Notes: generated by a model from the sequence alone, not told the origin. Shown: positions 32,336 to 41,906, counted from the stretch's first letter. The stretch is DNA of 64,000 bases from JAIVJG01 sp964236735 (GCA_964236735.1 CAXSFM010000005.1:198091-262090), one strand, 5' to 3'. A program made the numbers and translations.

Positions 32336-35300
32336 ATGAAACGGCCAGTACATTCTCTACGCAACAAGCGCTGTTGGATGATGCTGCTGCTGGCGCTGCT
32401 CTTGACGGTTTTCCCGGACAGCACGCACTCCGAACAACTTCCCGTTAAGACTTACACCACCGCAGACGGTCTGGGCAGCAGTTACATCAGCAACCTGATG
32501 CGCGACTCGCATGGCTTCATGTGGTTCTGCACGCGCGATGGCTTGACCCGCTTCGACGGTTCACGCTTCATCACTTATCAAGTCGGCGACCGCAACGCGC
32601 CGCCCGGCATCGAGCAGATTCTCGAAACCCGCAAAGGGATTTACTGGATCGCCACCACCGGCGGATTGTACCGCTTCGACCCGCACGTTCCCGTCACTAA
32701 TAATGCCCGCAACGCAACCCGCCCGACGCTGAACGCTGAATTGATGAGCGAGCAACGCGGCTCGCTCTACGAAGACAGTCGCGGCAATCTGTGGTCGGGT
32801 GGCGACGCGCTTTATCAACTTGAGGAAAGGGACGGAAAAATTTCGGCGCACAAGATCGAATTGAATCTGCCTCTCAATCCGGCTGTTCAATTCATCCTGA
32901 TGGAGATCAGTGAAGGACGGGATGGGAGCTTGTGGCTGGTCACGTCTTGGGGGGTGGTGCGTCGTTTGCCGGACGGGCGCGAAATCTTTTACAGCGTCGG
33001 AAACTCGCGCCCGGAAATTTTGAATTCCATAATTGAAGACCGCGCCGGTCGAATCTGGATCGCTCAGGCGACCGCCATCTACATCCTCAAGCCTGAGCCG
33101 CTCCCGCAACTTTCACATCTCGGCGCTCTGACCGTGTACAGAATGAGCGATATAGCGCAGACGCGCTCGCGTCAGCAAGCGCGTGTGCCGGAACTGCCGG
33201 GTGAAATTTACAAGTATGCTGACAGGGAGGTGTTCGGTGAAATCTCCGCCAAGTTTTTTTGCGAGACGGCTGACGGCCACGTCTGGATTTCCGTCGGCGA
33301 CGGGGTGGTTGAATTCGACGGGCAGACGTTCATGACGCATACCAGCGCGCAGGGCTTGCTGAAAAACAGCGGGGTGATGGCCGAAGACACGAGCGGCAAT
33401 CTCTGGGTGGGCGGTTTTACCGGGTTGCTGCGGCTTGACCGGCATGGTCTGACGACCTTTAACGCTGCCGACGAATTAAAAAACTTTATCGTTCTGGCGC
33501 TTGGCGAGAGTCCCGACGGCAAGCTCTACGTCGGAGTCAACGAATTTACCCTGAGCCAATTTGACGGGCACAGCTTTCAAATCACTCGCCCGCCGTTGCC
33601 GCCGGACGCGACGGGCATCTGGCTGTCACCGCCGGTCTTTCAGGATCGCGCGGGCGAGTGGTGGTTTCTGACGAATAAAAAGCTCTACCGCTTCGCCGCC
33701 ACGCAGGACTTCAAAGCGCTGGCACGCGCGCGCCCGCGTGCCGTCTATACGAGCCGCGACGGCCTGAAGGCCGACCAGATTTTTTGCATCTTCGAGGACT
33801 CGAAGCATGATCTGTGGATTAGCGTGCGCGGCCCCGACTCCGCACTCAAGGGACTGTCGAGATGGACGCGCGCCACGGAAAAGTTCGAGACCTTCTCCGA
33901 AGCTGAAGGCTTTCCTTCGGCGAAGGCCGCTTCCGCCTTCGCCGAAGACCGCGAAGGCAATCTCTGGTTCGGTTTTTACAACGGCGGTCTGGCGCGTTAC
34001 GCGCGCGGGCGCTTCACGGAATTTACCACCAACGACGGCGTGCCGGACGGGGTCGTCACGGCTTTGCATGTGGACAGGCAGGGCAGATTGTGGATGGCTA
34101 CGGCGCTCAATGGTCTGAGCCACGTTGATGATACAACCGCCGCCTATCCAAGCTTTATCAGCTACACGACCGACAACGGACTCGCCAGCAATAACGTGCG
34201 CTCGCTGACGGAAGACGTGTACGGCAATATCTACGCGGCTACGGCGCGCGGCGTTGACCGGATTTCGCCCGACGCGACGCGCGTGCGGCCTTATTCCGTC
34301 GAAGATGGTCTGGCCGGTGATTTCGTCAACCTCTCCTTCCGCGACCATGCAGGCACGCTCTGGTTCGGCACGCCGAACGGCCTGTCGCGGCTCGTGCCCG
34401 AAGCGGGCGGCGAGACGAGCGCGCCGCCGGTGTGGTTGAACGCGCTGCGCGTGGCGGGCGAGAGCCGCCCGCTTCCCGAACTCGGCAGCGCGGAGATTTC
34501 CGGCCTCGATCTCTCGCCGGCGCAGAACAATTTGCAGATAGATTTCTTCGGTATTGATTTCGGCGAGGGCGAAGCTTTGCGCTACCAGTACATGCTCGAA
34601 GGCGCGGACAGGGATTGGAGCGCGCCGACCGTCGAGCGCGCGGTCAACTACGCGCAACTCGCGCCGGGAAAATATCGCTTTCTGGTGCGCGCGTTGAACG
34701 CCGACGGCGTCGCCAGCCGGACACCGGCACAAGTCGTGTTCACGATTCGTTCTCCCATCTGGCAACGCTGGTGGTTTATCGCGCTCGTATTTGTAGCTCT
34801 GGCGGGAGTGGCTTACGCGCTGTTCCGATACCGTCTGGCGCAACTCTTAAAGATCGAGCGCGTCCGCACGCGCATCGCCACGGACTTGCACGACGACATC
34901 GGCGCGAGCCTGTCGCGCGTGGCTATATTGAGCGAGGTCGTCAAACTCCAGACTGACGGCGAGGGCGGGCAGTCCGCGCCGCTCCTCACAGAGATTGCGG
35001 ATTCGGCGCGCGGGCTCGTTGACTCGATGAGCGACATCGTCTGGTCAATTGACCCCAAGCGCGACGATTTGCACAACGTCGTGGTGCGCGTCCGGCAGTT
35101 CGCCTCGGACGTGCTGGAAGCGCGCGGCATCGAGTGGGACTTTCGCGTCGCACCGGAGGTCGAGAAGTTGAAGCTCGACCCGGAGCAGCGCCGACACCTC
35201 TACCTGATCTTCAAAGAGGGCATCAATAACGTCGTGCGGCACGCTGGCCAAGTGTCGTCGGTCGTGCTTTCAATCGAGTTGGCGGGAGGTCAACTCGTCG

Positions 35301-35485
35301 GCGAGATCAAAGACGACGGGCAGGGCTTCCAGCCGAAGCCTGCGGGCGAGCCGCAGACGAACGGGCGCGGCGGCAACGGCCTGCCGAACATGCGCGCACG
35401 CGCCGAAGAGGTCGGCGGGCGTCTCGACATCGAATCGTCCCCCGGCGCGGGCACGCGGCTCGTGCTCCGCGTGCCGGTGAAATAA
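32336..35485 (+). CDS. propeller-type sensor histidine kinase (reg_prop / Y_Y_Y / HisKA_3)
   Basis: The 1049-residue protein starts with a signal sequence, followed by about 700 residues of periplasmic two-component-regulator propeller repeats (units such as LMRDSHGFMWFCTRDGLTRF and EDREGNLWFGFYNGGLARY), then a Y_Y_Y domain ending in LAPGKYRFLVRALN. One membrane helix follows (WWFIALVFVALAGVAYALF), then a NarX-type dimerisation domain with the phospho-accepting His852 in TDLHDDIGASLSR and a HATPase with FKEGINNVVRHAG and GNGLPNMRARA. It senses an unknown extracellular signal, perhaps a glycan or polymer fragment, and should phosphorylate the regulator at 35574. A GTG at 32330 lies just before the chosen ATG at 32336. 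Confidence 0.93.
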   Translation: MKRPVHSLRNKRCWMMLLLALLLTVFPDSTHSEQLPVKTYTTADGLGSSYISNLMRDSHGFMWFCTRDGLTRFDGSRFITYQVGDRNAPPGIEQILETRKGIYWIATTGGLYRFDPHVPVTNNARNATRPTLNAELMSEQRGSLYEDSRGNLWSGGDALYQLEERDGKISAHKIELNLPLNPAVQFILMEISEGRDGSLWLVTSWGVVRRLPDGREIFYSVGNSRPEILNSIIEDRAGRIWIAQATAIYILKPEPLPQLSHLGALTVYRMSDIAQTRSRQQARVPELPGEIYKYADREVFGEISAKFFCETADGHVWISVGDGVVEFDGQTFMTHTSAQGLLKNSGVMAEDTSGNLWVGGFTGLLRLDRHGLTTFNAADELKNFIVLALGESPDGKLYVGVNEFTLSQFDGHSFQITRPPLPPDATGIWLSPPVFQDRAGEWWFLTNKKLYRFAATQDFKALARARPRAVYTSRDGLKADQIFCIFEDSKHDLWISVRGPDSALKGLSRWTRATEKFETFSEAEGFPSAKAASAFAEDREGNLWFGFYNGGLARYARGRFTEFTTNDGVPDGVVTALHVDRQGRLWMATALNGLSHVDDTTAAYPSFISYTTDNGLASNNVRSLTEDVYGNIYAATARGVDRISPDATRVRPYSVEDGLAGDFVNLSFRDHAGTLWFGTPNGLSRLVPEAGGETSAPPVWLNALRVAGESRPLPELGSAEISGLDLSPAQNNLQIDFFGIDFGEGEALRYQYMLEGADRDWSAPTVERAVNYAQLAPGKYRFLVRALNADGVASRTPAQVVFTIRSPIWQRWWFIALVFVALAGVAYALFRYRLAQLLKIERVRTRIATDLHDDIGASLSRVAILSEVVKLQTDGEGGQSAPLLTEIADSARGLVDSMSDIVWSIDPKRDDLHNVVVRVRQFASDVLEARGIEWDFRVAPEVEKLKLDPEQRRHLYLIFKEGINNVVRHAGQVSSVVLSIELAGGQLVGEIKDDGQGFQPKPAGEPQTNGRGGNGLPNMRARAEEVGGRLDIESSPGAGTRLVLRVPVK

Positions 35486-35499
35486 AAATTGAGCGCGGG

Positions 35500-35521
35500 C
35501 GCATGAACATGCTCTGCCGCG
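35500..35521 (+). promoter_or_regulatory. shared upstream motif, copy 1 (before the response regulator)
   Basis: CGCATGAACATGCTCTGCCG plus CG, 53-74 bases before the regulator start codon. It recurs with one change at 36348-36369 before the next gene. GCATG-AA-CATGC inside it is a perfect palindrome, as expected for a dimer-binding site. Confidence 0.45.
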
Positions 35522-35573
35522 AGAATCGCGAATGGGTTAGGATGCTCGGCGTCGGAAAGGAAGGGGACAGCAA

Positions 35574-36227
35574 ATGGAAACAACAGAAACGCTCCGCATC
35601 GCCATCGTCGAGGACGACGCGGGATTCCGCCGTGGGCTTGAGACGCTGATTAACTTCACGCCGGGCTATTCGTGCGTCGGCACGTTCTATTCGGTCGAGA
35701 ACGCTTTGCACTTGATGGGCGCGGACACGGCGGACGTGCTGCTCGTTGACATCAACTTGCAGGGGGGGATGCCGGGCAGCGAGGGCGTCAAGCTGCTGCG
35801 CGAAAAGTCGCCCGCGACGCAGGTGCTGATGCTCACCTCGCTCGCCGAAGAGGAGAAGGTTTTCCAGTCCATCTGCAACGGCGCGTGCGGTTACATGCTC
35901 AAGAAGTCGCGGCCTGACGAGCTTCTCAAAGCCATCCGCGAGGCGCACGACGGCGGCGCGCCCATGTCGCCTGAGATCGCACGCAAAGTCATCACGCACT
36001 TTCAGCGTTTCCAGCCGCCCGAAGAACTTGACGGCGATTTGACCCCACAGGAAATCCGCCTCCTGCAACTGCTCTCCGACGGCTTCAGCTACCAGAAGTC
36101 GGGCGAGCAAATGAACATCAGCATCAATACCGTCCGCAACTACATCCGCAGCATCTACGAAAAGCTTCACGTCAACACGAAGTCCGAGGCCGTCGGCAAG
36201 GCGCTGCGCCATCGCCTGATCGGCTAA
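35574..36227 (+). CDS. LuxR/NarL-type response regulator
   Basis: The 217-residue regulator has a receiver domain with acidic residues Glu13-Asp14-Asp15, the phospho-accepting Asp59 in VLLVDINLQGG, the switch Ser/Thr in MLTSLAEE and the Lys in YMLKKSRPDE. A LuxR-type helix-turn-helix follows at about residues 150-205 (LTPQEIRLLQLLSDG, SINTVRNYIRSIYEKLHV). It is separated by 88 bases from the sensor kinase gene on the same strand and is the expected partner. It may control itself and the secreted protein at 36455 through the motif shared by both upstream regions. The ATG at 35574 has AAGGAAGGGGA before it. A terminator follows. Confidence 0.93.
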   Translation: METTETLRIAIVEDDAGFRRGLETLINFTPGYSCVGTFYSVENALHLMGADTADVLLVDINLQGGMPGSEGVKLLREKSPATQVLMLTSLAEEEKVFQSICNGACGYMLKKSRPDELLKAIREAHDGGAPMSPEIARKVITHFQRFQPPEELDGDLTPQEIRLLQLLSDGFSYQKSGEQMNISINTVRNYIRSIYEKLHVNTKSEAVGKALRHRLIG

Positions 36228-36261
36228 AGACGACTACATCTAGCTTGCCGGGCTGACGGGA

Positions 36262-36289
36262 GGCGGGGATTTGCCCCCGCCTTTTTTTT
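36262..36289 (+). terminator. Rho-independent terminator after the response regulator gene
   Basis: GGCGGGG (36262-36268) pairs with CCCCGCC (36275-36281) around a 6-base loop and is followed by eight T residues, 35 bases after the stop codon. Confidence 0.92.
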
Positions 36290-36347
36290 CGTGTAGCCGC
36301 GACCACGCGAAATCCCTCAACCCCCGCCCTGAAGCCTCCCGAAAAAA

Positions 36348-36369
36348 CGCATAAACATGCTCTGCCGCG
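36348..36369 (+). promoter_or_regulatory. shared upstream motif, copy 2 (before the SBBP/Calx-beta gene)
   Basis: CGCATAAACATGCTCTGCCG plus CG, 86-107 bases before the start codon of the gene at 36455 and downstream of the regulator's terminator. It differs from the copy at 35500-35521 by one base in 22. Weaker similarity (GAA, GGG) continues for about 15 bases beyond. Confidence 0.45.
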
Positions 36370-36454
36370 CTGCCGGGAACGGGACTAAGTTGACGAGCGT
36401 CGCAGCAGTCAATCGCGACTGAAGTCGGAATCTAACGAAGAACGGAGACCTGCC

Positions 36455-39340
36455 ATGAGAAGCACACAGATAAAGAGCATGAGGTTCAAACGTCGCATCG
36501 CAACGCTGATGGCGCTCGTCGCCCTGATGAGTTCGATCATTCTGCCCGCGCAGCCTTCGCAAATGTCAGCGCACGCGAACAGCGCCAATGCGTTGGGCGC
36601 GGTAGGGGCGGCTCCAACAGACCCGGCGGCGGCGCAAACGCGGGCGCAGGAAGCCTACGGGAAGATGCCCATTCAGTTCGAGGCCAATCAAGGCCAGACG
36701 GACGCGCGCGTCAACTTCATCACGCACGCGAGCGGTGCGACAGTTTTCCTGACGGCGACCGAGGCGGTCTTCGTCCTCTCCGCGCCGGACGAAACGGCAA
36801 CCCGCGCTGCCGTGGAGAGTCCTGAAGGCTTGAGCCAGCGCGAAGTGGCCCCGACGCGACGCAAAAAACACGCGCTGCGGATGAAAATCGAGGGAGCGAG
36901 CAGTGCGCCGCAGGTCGAGGGGCTGGATAAGCTGCCCGGTATCGTCAACTATCTCACCGGCAACGACCCGGCAAACTGGCACACCGACATCCCGACCTTC
37001 GGGCGCGTGCATTACGCGGGCGTCTATGAGGGCGTTAATCTGGTCTATTACGGCAACCAGCAGCAGTTGGAGTACGATTTTGTGGTCGCGCCGGGTGCGG
37101 ATTACAACCAGATCGCGCTCAACTTTGAGGGCGCGAACGCTCTGACCGTGGACGCAGGCGGCGACCTGTTGATCGAGACCTCTCTGGGGACAATTCGGCA
37201 GCACAGGCCGTCGGTTTATCAAGAGGTGAACGGCGAGCGCAGGGAGATCGGGAGCGCATACTCGCTCACAGGCGCAGGCCGCGTCGGGTTTGCGGTTGGC
37301 GAGTATGACGCGCAGAGGCCGCTTATCATTGATCCGGTGCTGGCCTATTCCACTTACCTCGGCGGCAATAGCTTTAACTCTGGCCGCGCCATCGCGGTGG
37401 ATGCGGTGGGCAACGCTTACGTGACGGGCGATAACAACTCGAACGACTTCCCCACCACCTCCGGCGCCTTCGACACCACCAACAACAGTGGCCTTGACGC
37501 CTTCGTGACGAAGCTCAACACCACAGGCACGGGGCGGTTCTATTCGACCTATCTCGGCGGCAGCGGCAGTGACACTGGCAGCGCCATCGCCGTGGACTCA
37601 GCCGGCAACGCTTACGTGGCGGGCCACAACGACACCTCGCCCAACTTCCCGACGACGCCGGACGCCTTCGACACTACCCAAAATCCTGACGATGACGCCT
37701 TTGTGACAAAGTTCAGCACCACAGGCACAGCACTCGTCTATTCGACCTACCTCGGCGGCAGCGGCTTTGACGATAGCAACGGCATCGCGGTGGACTCGGC
37801 CAGAAACATTTACGTGACGGGCTTCACCGACTCGGTCAACTTCCCGACCACGCCCGACGCTTTCCAGACACTGAACGTTCAGCGTTCTGCCGCCTACATC
37901 ACCAAGATCGGCGATTACTCCGTCAGCGGGCGCGTCATTGACTCCTCCGGCAACGGCATCGCGGGCGTCACCGTCACTCTGAGCGGTTCAAACTCCGCCA
38001 TCACCACGACGGACGCCGGCGGCTACTTCAGCTTCCTCAACACCACCCTCGGCGGCAGCTACACGGTGACCTCTTTCAAATCAGGCTTCACCTTCGCTCC
38101 AGAAAGCATCTCCACCAGCAATTTTGCCGCGAATCAGGAACTCCTCTTCATCGGTTCGTCCAACACGCCGACGCCGACGCCGACACCGACGCCGGTGCCG
38201 ACGCCCGGCCAGACACTCGTGAAATTCGAGTTCGACCAGTACATCGCGGCGGAGGATTGCGGCGGCCTCGACATCGCCGTCACTCGCACCGGGGATACGA
38301 CGGGCGCGCTCACCGTTGACTTTGCCACTGCCGACGGCGCTGCCAGACAGAAGAGTGACTACGGGATGATGCTCGGCACGCTCAACTTCGCCCCCGGCGA
38401 GACACGCAAAACCGTCACCCTGCTCATCACCGAAGATGCCTTCAATGAAGGCGACGAGAGTTTCACGCTCAACCTCTTCAATCTCGTCGGCACGGGCACG
38501 CTCGCGGAGCCGGGCCGCGCCACCATCATCATCGCCGACGACGACCCGTCGGGAACCACCGTCAATCCGATTGACGACACGCAGGTCTTTGTCTGCCAGC
38601 ACTATCACGACTTTCTCAATCGTGAACCCGATGCCGCCGGTCTGCTCTTCTGGACTAACAATATCGAATCCTGCGGAGCGAACGCATCATGCCGCGAGGC
38701 CAGACGCATTGACACGTCCGCCGCGTTCTTCCTGTCAATAGAATTTCAGACGACGGGCTTTTATGCGATCCGTTTGCAGCGAACTGCTTTCGGCAAGCGT
38801 TCAGATATGGCGGCGACGCGCATGGCTTATCAAGACCTTGTCCGCGACACGCGCCAACTCGGCGAGGGTGTGATCGTCGGTCAGGCCGGAGCCGATGCGC
38901 GAATAGAACAGAACAAACAGGCTTACGCCACGCAAGTGGTCACCAGCGCTCAGTTCGTCGCGCGCTTTCCGACATCGCAGACGGCTGCACAGTATGTTGA
39001 CGCGCTCTACGCTTCGGCACAGGTGACGCCGACGGCCAGCGAACGGACTGATGCCCTTACCGCCTTCGGCGGAGGCGGAACTGCCGGGCGGGTGGCAGCC
39101 CTGCGGAAGGTGGGCGAGTCGCAGGCAATCGTCAATGCCGAACTCAACCCGGCCTTCGTGCTGCTGCAATATCACGGCTATCTGCGTCGCAATCCGACTG
39201 ACCTCCCGGACACGAACGACACGGGCTACCAGTTCTGGCTGGCGAAGCTGAACGAGTTCAGCGGCGACCATCGCAAAGCCGAATTGGTCAAGGCCTTCCT
39301 CGTCTCGATGGAGTACCGCTCGCGCTTCGGGCAGCCGTAA
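36455..39340 (+). CDS. large secreted SBBP-repeat / Calx-beta / DUF4214 protein
   Basis: The 961-residue protein has a signal peptide ending near residue 33, then the N-terminal domain found in SBBP proteins (PIQFEANQGQTDARVNFIT at about 72 to IIDPVLAYSTYLGG at about 290). SBBP beta-propeller repeats follow (STYLGGSGSDTGSAIAVDSA), then a carboxypeptidase-regulatory-like fold (SVSGRVIDSSGNGIAGVTVTL, about 488), a TPTPTPTPVPTPG linker (about 570), a Calx-beta domain (about 585-700) and DUF4214-type helices (FVCQHYHDFLNREPDAAGLLFW; a second copy near the end, LLQYHGYLRRNPTD). It should be exported and work at the surface in adhesion or polymer binding. It lies behind the two-component system, with which its upstream region shares a motif. 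CGGAGA precedes the ATG. Confidence 0.88.
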   Translation: MRSTQIKSMRFKRRIATLMALVALMSSIILPAQPSQMSAHANSANALGAVGAAPTDPAAAQTRAQEAYGKMPIQFEANQGQTDARVNFITHASGATVFLTATEAVFVLSAPDETATRAAVESPEGLSQREVAPTRRKKHALRMKIEGASSAPQVEGLDKLPGIVNYLTGNDPANWHTDIPTFGRVHYAGVYEGVNLVYYGNQQQLEYDFVVAPGADYNQIALNFEGANALTVDAGGDLLIETSLGTIRQHRPSVYQEVNGERREIGSAYSLTGAGRVGFAVGEYDAQRPLIIDPVLAYSTYLGGNSFNSGRAIAVDAVGNAYVTGDNNSNDFPTTSGAFDTTNNSGLDAFVTKLNTTGTGRFYSTYLGGSGSDTGSAIAVDSAGNAYVAGHNDTSPNFPTTPDAFDTTQNPDDDAFVTKFSTTGTALVYSTYLGGSGFDDSNGIAVDSARNIYVTGFTDSVNFPTTPDAFQTLNVQRSAAYITKIGDYSVSGRVIDSSGNGIAGVTVTLSGSNSAITTTDAGGYFSFLNTTLGGSYTVTSFKSGFTFAPESISTSNFAANQELLFIGSSNTPTPTPTPTPVPTPGQTLVKFEFDQYIAAEDCGGLDIAVTRTGDTTGALTVDFATADGAARQKSDYGMMLGTLNFAPGETRKTVTLLITEDAFNEGDESFTLNLFNLVGTGTLAEPGRATIIIADDDPSGTTVNPIDDTQVFVCQHYHDFLNREPDAAGLLFWTNNIESCGANASCREARRIDTSAAFFLSIEFQTTGFYAIRLQRTAFGKRSDMAATRMAYQDLVRDTRQLGEGVIVGQAGADARIEQNKQAYATQVVTSAQFVARFPTSQTAAQYVDALYASAQVTPTASERTDALTAFGGGGTAGRVAALRKVGESQAIVNAELNPAFVLLQYHGYLRRNPTDLPDTNDTGYQFWLAKLNEFSGDHRKAELVKAFLVSMEYRSRFGQP

Positions 39341-39416
39341 GGCAGAAGCTAATGAGCCATGGGGCTAGGCAGAGAGGGGCAACCGCACTGTCGTCACAGT
39401 ACTCCAACAACTCGCC

Positions 39417-39470
39417 AGAAAAGCAGAAGGCAGCCGAGCATCCAACCGGCTGCCTTCTGCTTTTCTGTTT
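39417..39470 (+). terminator. Rho-independent terminator with a perfect 20-bp stem
   Basis: The arm 39417-39436 (AGAAAAGCAGAAGGCAGCCG) pairs exactly with 39447-39466, with a 10-base loop, and TTTTCTGTTTTG follows or overlaps the end. It is 77 bases after the stop of the SBBP gene. The symmetry would let it act on both strands. Confidence 0.88.
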
Positions 39471-39506
39471 TGACTCGCGCGAGCTTTACACCGTCAAGAA
39501 TTTTTA

Positions 39507-39535
39507 TTGACATCCTATATCGTTCAGAGTAGCGT
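39507..39535 (+). promoter_or_regulatory. candidate promoter in the 704-base gap before the CxxCH protein gene
   Basis: TTGACA at 39507-39512 is a perfect -35; 17 bases later TAGCGT (39530-39535) is a poor -10. If used, the leader of the gene at 40045 would be about 500 bases long. The rest of the gap 39341-40044 holds the terminator at 39417-39470 and no gene I can support. Confidence 0.3.
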
Positions 39536-40044
39536 GGCGTCACTTGTTCGGAGCACACAGATTTCCTCGCCCGGATAGGTGACTTCCACGAGCCGGGGAT
39601 GGTTTCTAAGGAGCGTTCGCGCTCAACTCACGCAATAACTTTTTTCAGCTTTCATCAAGGCATCTTGAACGCCGCGTTTCCTGAAATCTCAAAAAACATT
39701 TCTCGACTCGCGTTTGAATCGCGCCGCCGCCAAAGCACACTTTGTCAACGAGAACTGATTTTCGTTTGCGCTGTGATGCGGGCGTCGCAAGTTTGAAAAA
39801 CGGGCGATTACTTTTTCACGTCAGGAACGGTTGCAGCCATCCACCCCGACAAACCGTTCTTGATTCCGCAAGCACCGTCGAATGAGTTGAAGGACAGGTT
39901 TGGGAAGTCTCGTCACAAGAGCCTTCTGTTCTTCACTCACAACACACACCGTCAACAAATTCCTGCCGATTCGAGAGTCTGACGTTCGACCGTTGTGTGT
40001 TGAAGAGAGCCGCCACCCCGGAACTCAAAAAGAGGAGAAGGAAG

Positions 40045-41472
40045 ATGAATAACGTGAAGAATAGAGTCAAGCTACTCGTCCTGGCGTGTTGCGTTGCCTG
40101 TGTCGCAATGATGGCCTCCAGCCAGTCTGCGAAGCAGCGCACCAACAACAACGCGCCCAACGCGAAACCACCCGCCGCACAAAAACTGTTACCCAGATTC
40201 CCGGATTTCGGGCATCTGCCGTTGCCGAGCGAATACCAGAGCCGCATCTTCAAGTTGAGCCAGGACTTTCCGAAGACCAGGCCGAGAGTTGAGCCGGCGG
40301 TGCAGAAAATTCTGGCGATTGACTACACGAAGGACTGGAAGCATTACATGCAGGCCGTGCGCGATTACATCTACGAGGGCAACATCGAAGAGGACGGCGT
40401 CGCCAATGATTTTTATCTCGAAGACAACAAAGTCCGCACTTGGTATCACGTCCCTTGGCAACACTACGGGCCGTTCGGACGCGAAGGCATTCACGGGCTG
40501 ACGAAAGAGGGGCCGGTCAATCCTTACGTCCTCGGCCCGACGCAACCCGACCAGTGGCAGACCTACGCCGTCGGATTCTATAACCCGATGGGCGGATACA
40601 TGATCGGGCGGACATGGGCTGACTCGAACAATCCGAGCGTCGAAGTGATGCAAAGCGAGGGCTTCCCCGTCGGCACCGTCGTCGGCAAAGTTTTGTTCAC
40701 GACCGCGCCCGTCTCCGAAGCGCCTTTCCTCAGCAACCCCATCGAGTGGCTGGCCTACACGACACCGAGTTTCGGGGAGGCTGACAAGCGCGTGATGAAC
40801 ACCGTCCGCTTCATTCAAATGGACATCATGGTGCGCGACCCGCGCGCCGACGCGACCGGCGGCTGGGTGTTCGGCACGTTCGTTTATAACGGGACGCTGG
40901 CGAATCCGAATCTGTGGAACAACGTCGTGCCCGTCGGTTTGATGTGGGGCAACGACCCGACCGTCAAGAGCCATTCCGAGTCGAACCCGAAGCCGACGAA
41001 GACGCTCATCAATCCAGACCTCAAGCACACGATCATCAACACTTCGGCTGATCTGCCGCCGATGCATCTCGGTTGGGGCTTGCGTCTGAACGGCCCCGTG
41101 GACAACACGATGTCATCTTGCATGTCGTGCCATTCGACCGCGCAGTTCCCGGCGATCTCTCCAATCCTGCCGTTCTTCGCGTCGAAAGACGGGAAGCCCT
41201 TGACGCCGAACGACCCCGAATGGATGCGCTGGTTTAGAGACGTGCAGTGCGCCACGCCGTTTGATCAACAGGCGACCTCGACGGACTACTCGCTCCAGTT
41301 AGCCGCGAGCATCCAGAACTTTTTGGCGGCGCAGTCGGCGGCCACTGAAGGACTGTACAACGTGCAATATTGGAACGGCCTGCCCGTCAAACAAATCTAC
41401 GGCCAGCGCGGCGTCGAGCCGGGACAGCAAGTGCCCGACCAGCGCGCCACACCGAAACAGCCGAAGAACTAA
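40045..41472 (+). CDS. secreted protein with a single c-type haem motif
   Basis: The 475-residue protein begins with a signal peptide (MNNVKNRVKLLVLACCVACV, then SSQSAKQ). The central region has no family I recognise, but it carries one CxxCH haem-attachment motif at Cys359, Cys362, His363 (SSCMSCHSTAQFPAISP), so it is probably a periplasmic mono-haem protein. Spaced segments such as NDFYLEDNKVRTWYHVPWQH and HEGIHGLTKEGPVNPY-like text are well ordered, without low complexity. The ATG at 40045 has a strong AGAGGAGAAGGAAG ribosome site. A SnoaL-like gene and a phosphoesterase gene follow on the same strand (24 and 186 bases apart), suggesting one transcription unit. No substrate is proposed. 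Confidence 0.8.
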   Translation: MNNVKNRVKLLVLACCVACVAMMASSQSAKQRTNNNAPNAKPPAAQKLLPRFPDFGHLPLPSEYQSRIFKLSQDFPKTRPRVEPAVQKILAIDYTKDWKHYMQAVRDYIYEGNIEEDGVANDFYLEDNKVRTWYHVPWQHYGPFGREGIHGLTKEGPVNPYVLGPTQPDQWQTYAVGFYNPMGGYMIGRTWADSNNPSVEVMQSEGFPVGTVVGKVLFTTAPVSEAPFLSNPIEWLAYTTPSFGEADKRVMNTVRFIQMDIMVRDPRADATGGWVFGTFVYNGTLANPNLWNNVVPVGLMWGNDPTVKSHSESNPKPTKTLINPDLKHTIINTSADLPPMHLGWGLRLNGPVDNTMSSCMSCHSTAQFPAISPILPFFASKDGKPLTPNDPEWMRWFRDVQCATPFDQQATSTDYSLQLAASIQNFLAAQSAATEGLYNVQYWNGLPVKQIYGQRGVEPGQQVPDQRATPKQPKN

Positions 41473-41496
41473 ACCACCACCGAGAGGAGAAAAAAC

Positions 41497-41898
41497 ATGT
41501 CGCAAGTTTCCGATTACAACAAGTCGCAGGCGGTCAAGTTCTTCGAGCAGGTCTTCAACCATCAGAACTACGATCTGGTCGCCGTCATGCTGAGTCCCGA
41601 TTACAAGTACAACGGCCATGCCACCTCTGCGCCTGACACGGTCGCGTGGGCGAAGGGCTTGCACCAGAAATTCCCAGACCTGCATTTCACCATCGAGGCC
41701 ATTCTCGGCGAGGATGAGAAAGTCGCTCTGCGCTGGCGGATGACCGGAACCGATCAGGCTTCTGGCACGAAGGGCTACATCATGGGCACGAACATCATGG
41801 TCTTCGTCAACGGGCAAGCTCTGACGAACGATCAGGGCGGCGGGACGGACTTCGTGCCGACGCCCGCGACGCCGCCACCAACGCCACCGGCGAGTTAG
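41497..41898 (+). CDS. SnoaL-like / ester cyclase family protein
   Basis: The 133-residue protein has the cone-shaped alpha+beta-barrel pattern of the SnoaL-like polyketide cyclase/NTF2 superfamily: NKSQAVKFFEQVFNHQNYDLV, then WAKGLHQKFPDLHFTIEAILG and KVALRWRMTGTDQ. Members range from cyclases to hydrolases and binding proteins, so function stays open. There is no signal peptide, although the preceding gene encodes a secreted protein. The C-terminus ends in a Pro/Thr-rich tail (VPTPATPPPTPPAS). GAGAGGAG lies before the ATG. It is 24 bases after the CxxCH gene and likely in the same operon. Confidence 0.83.
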   Translation: MSQVSDYNKSQAVKFFEQVFNHQNYDLVAVMLSPDYKYNGHATSAPDTVAWAKGLHQKFPDLHFTIEAILGEDEKVALRWRMTGTDQASGTKGYIMGTNIMVFVNGQALTNDQGGGTDFVPTPATPPPTPPAS

Positions 41899-41906
41899 TT
41901 TCACGC

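Noticed and set aside
38166..38205. Short tandem repeat of ACGCCG units suspected as a repeat element
   Set aside because: It encodes the Thr-Pro linker of a multidomain secreted protein, an ordinary low-complexity linker.
39599..39796. A 65-codon frame in the 704-base gap
   Set aside because: No ribosome-binding site and no protein-like pattern.
39541..40044. Riboswitch or structured RNA in the long leader of the CxxCH protein gene
   Set aside because: Only short, weak stems were seen and no known riboswitch core could be recognised.
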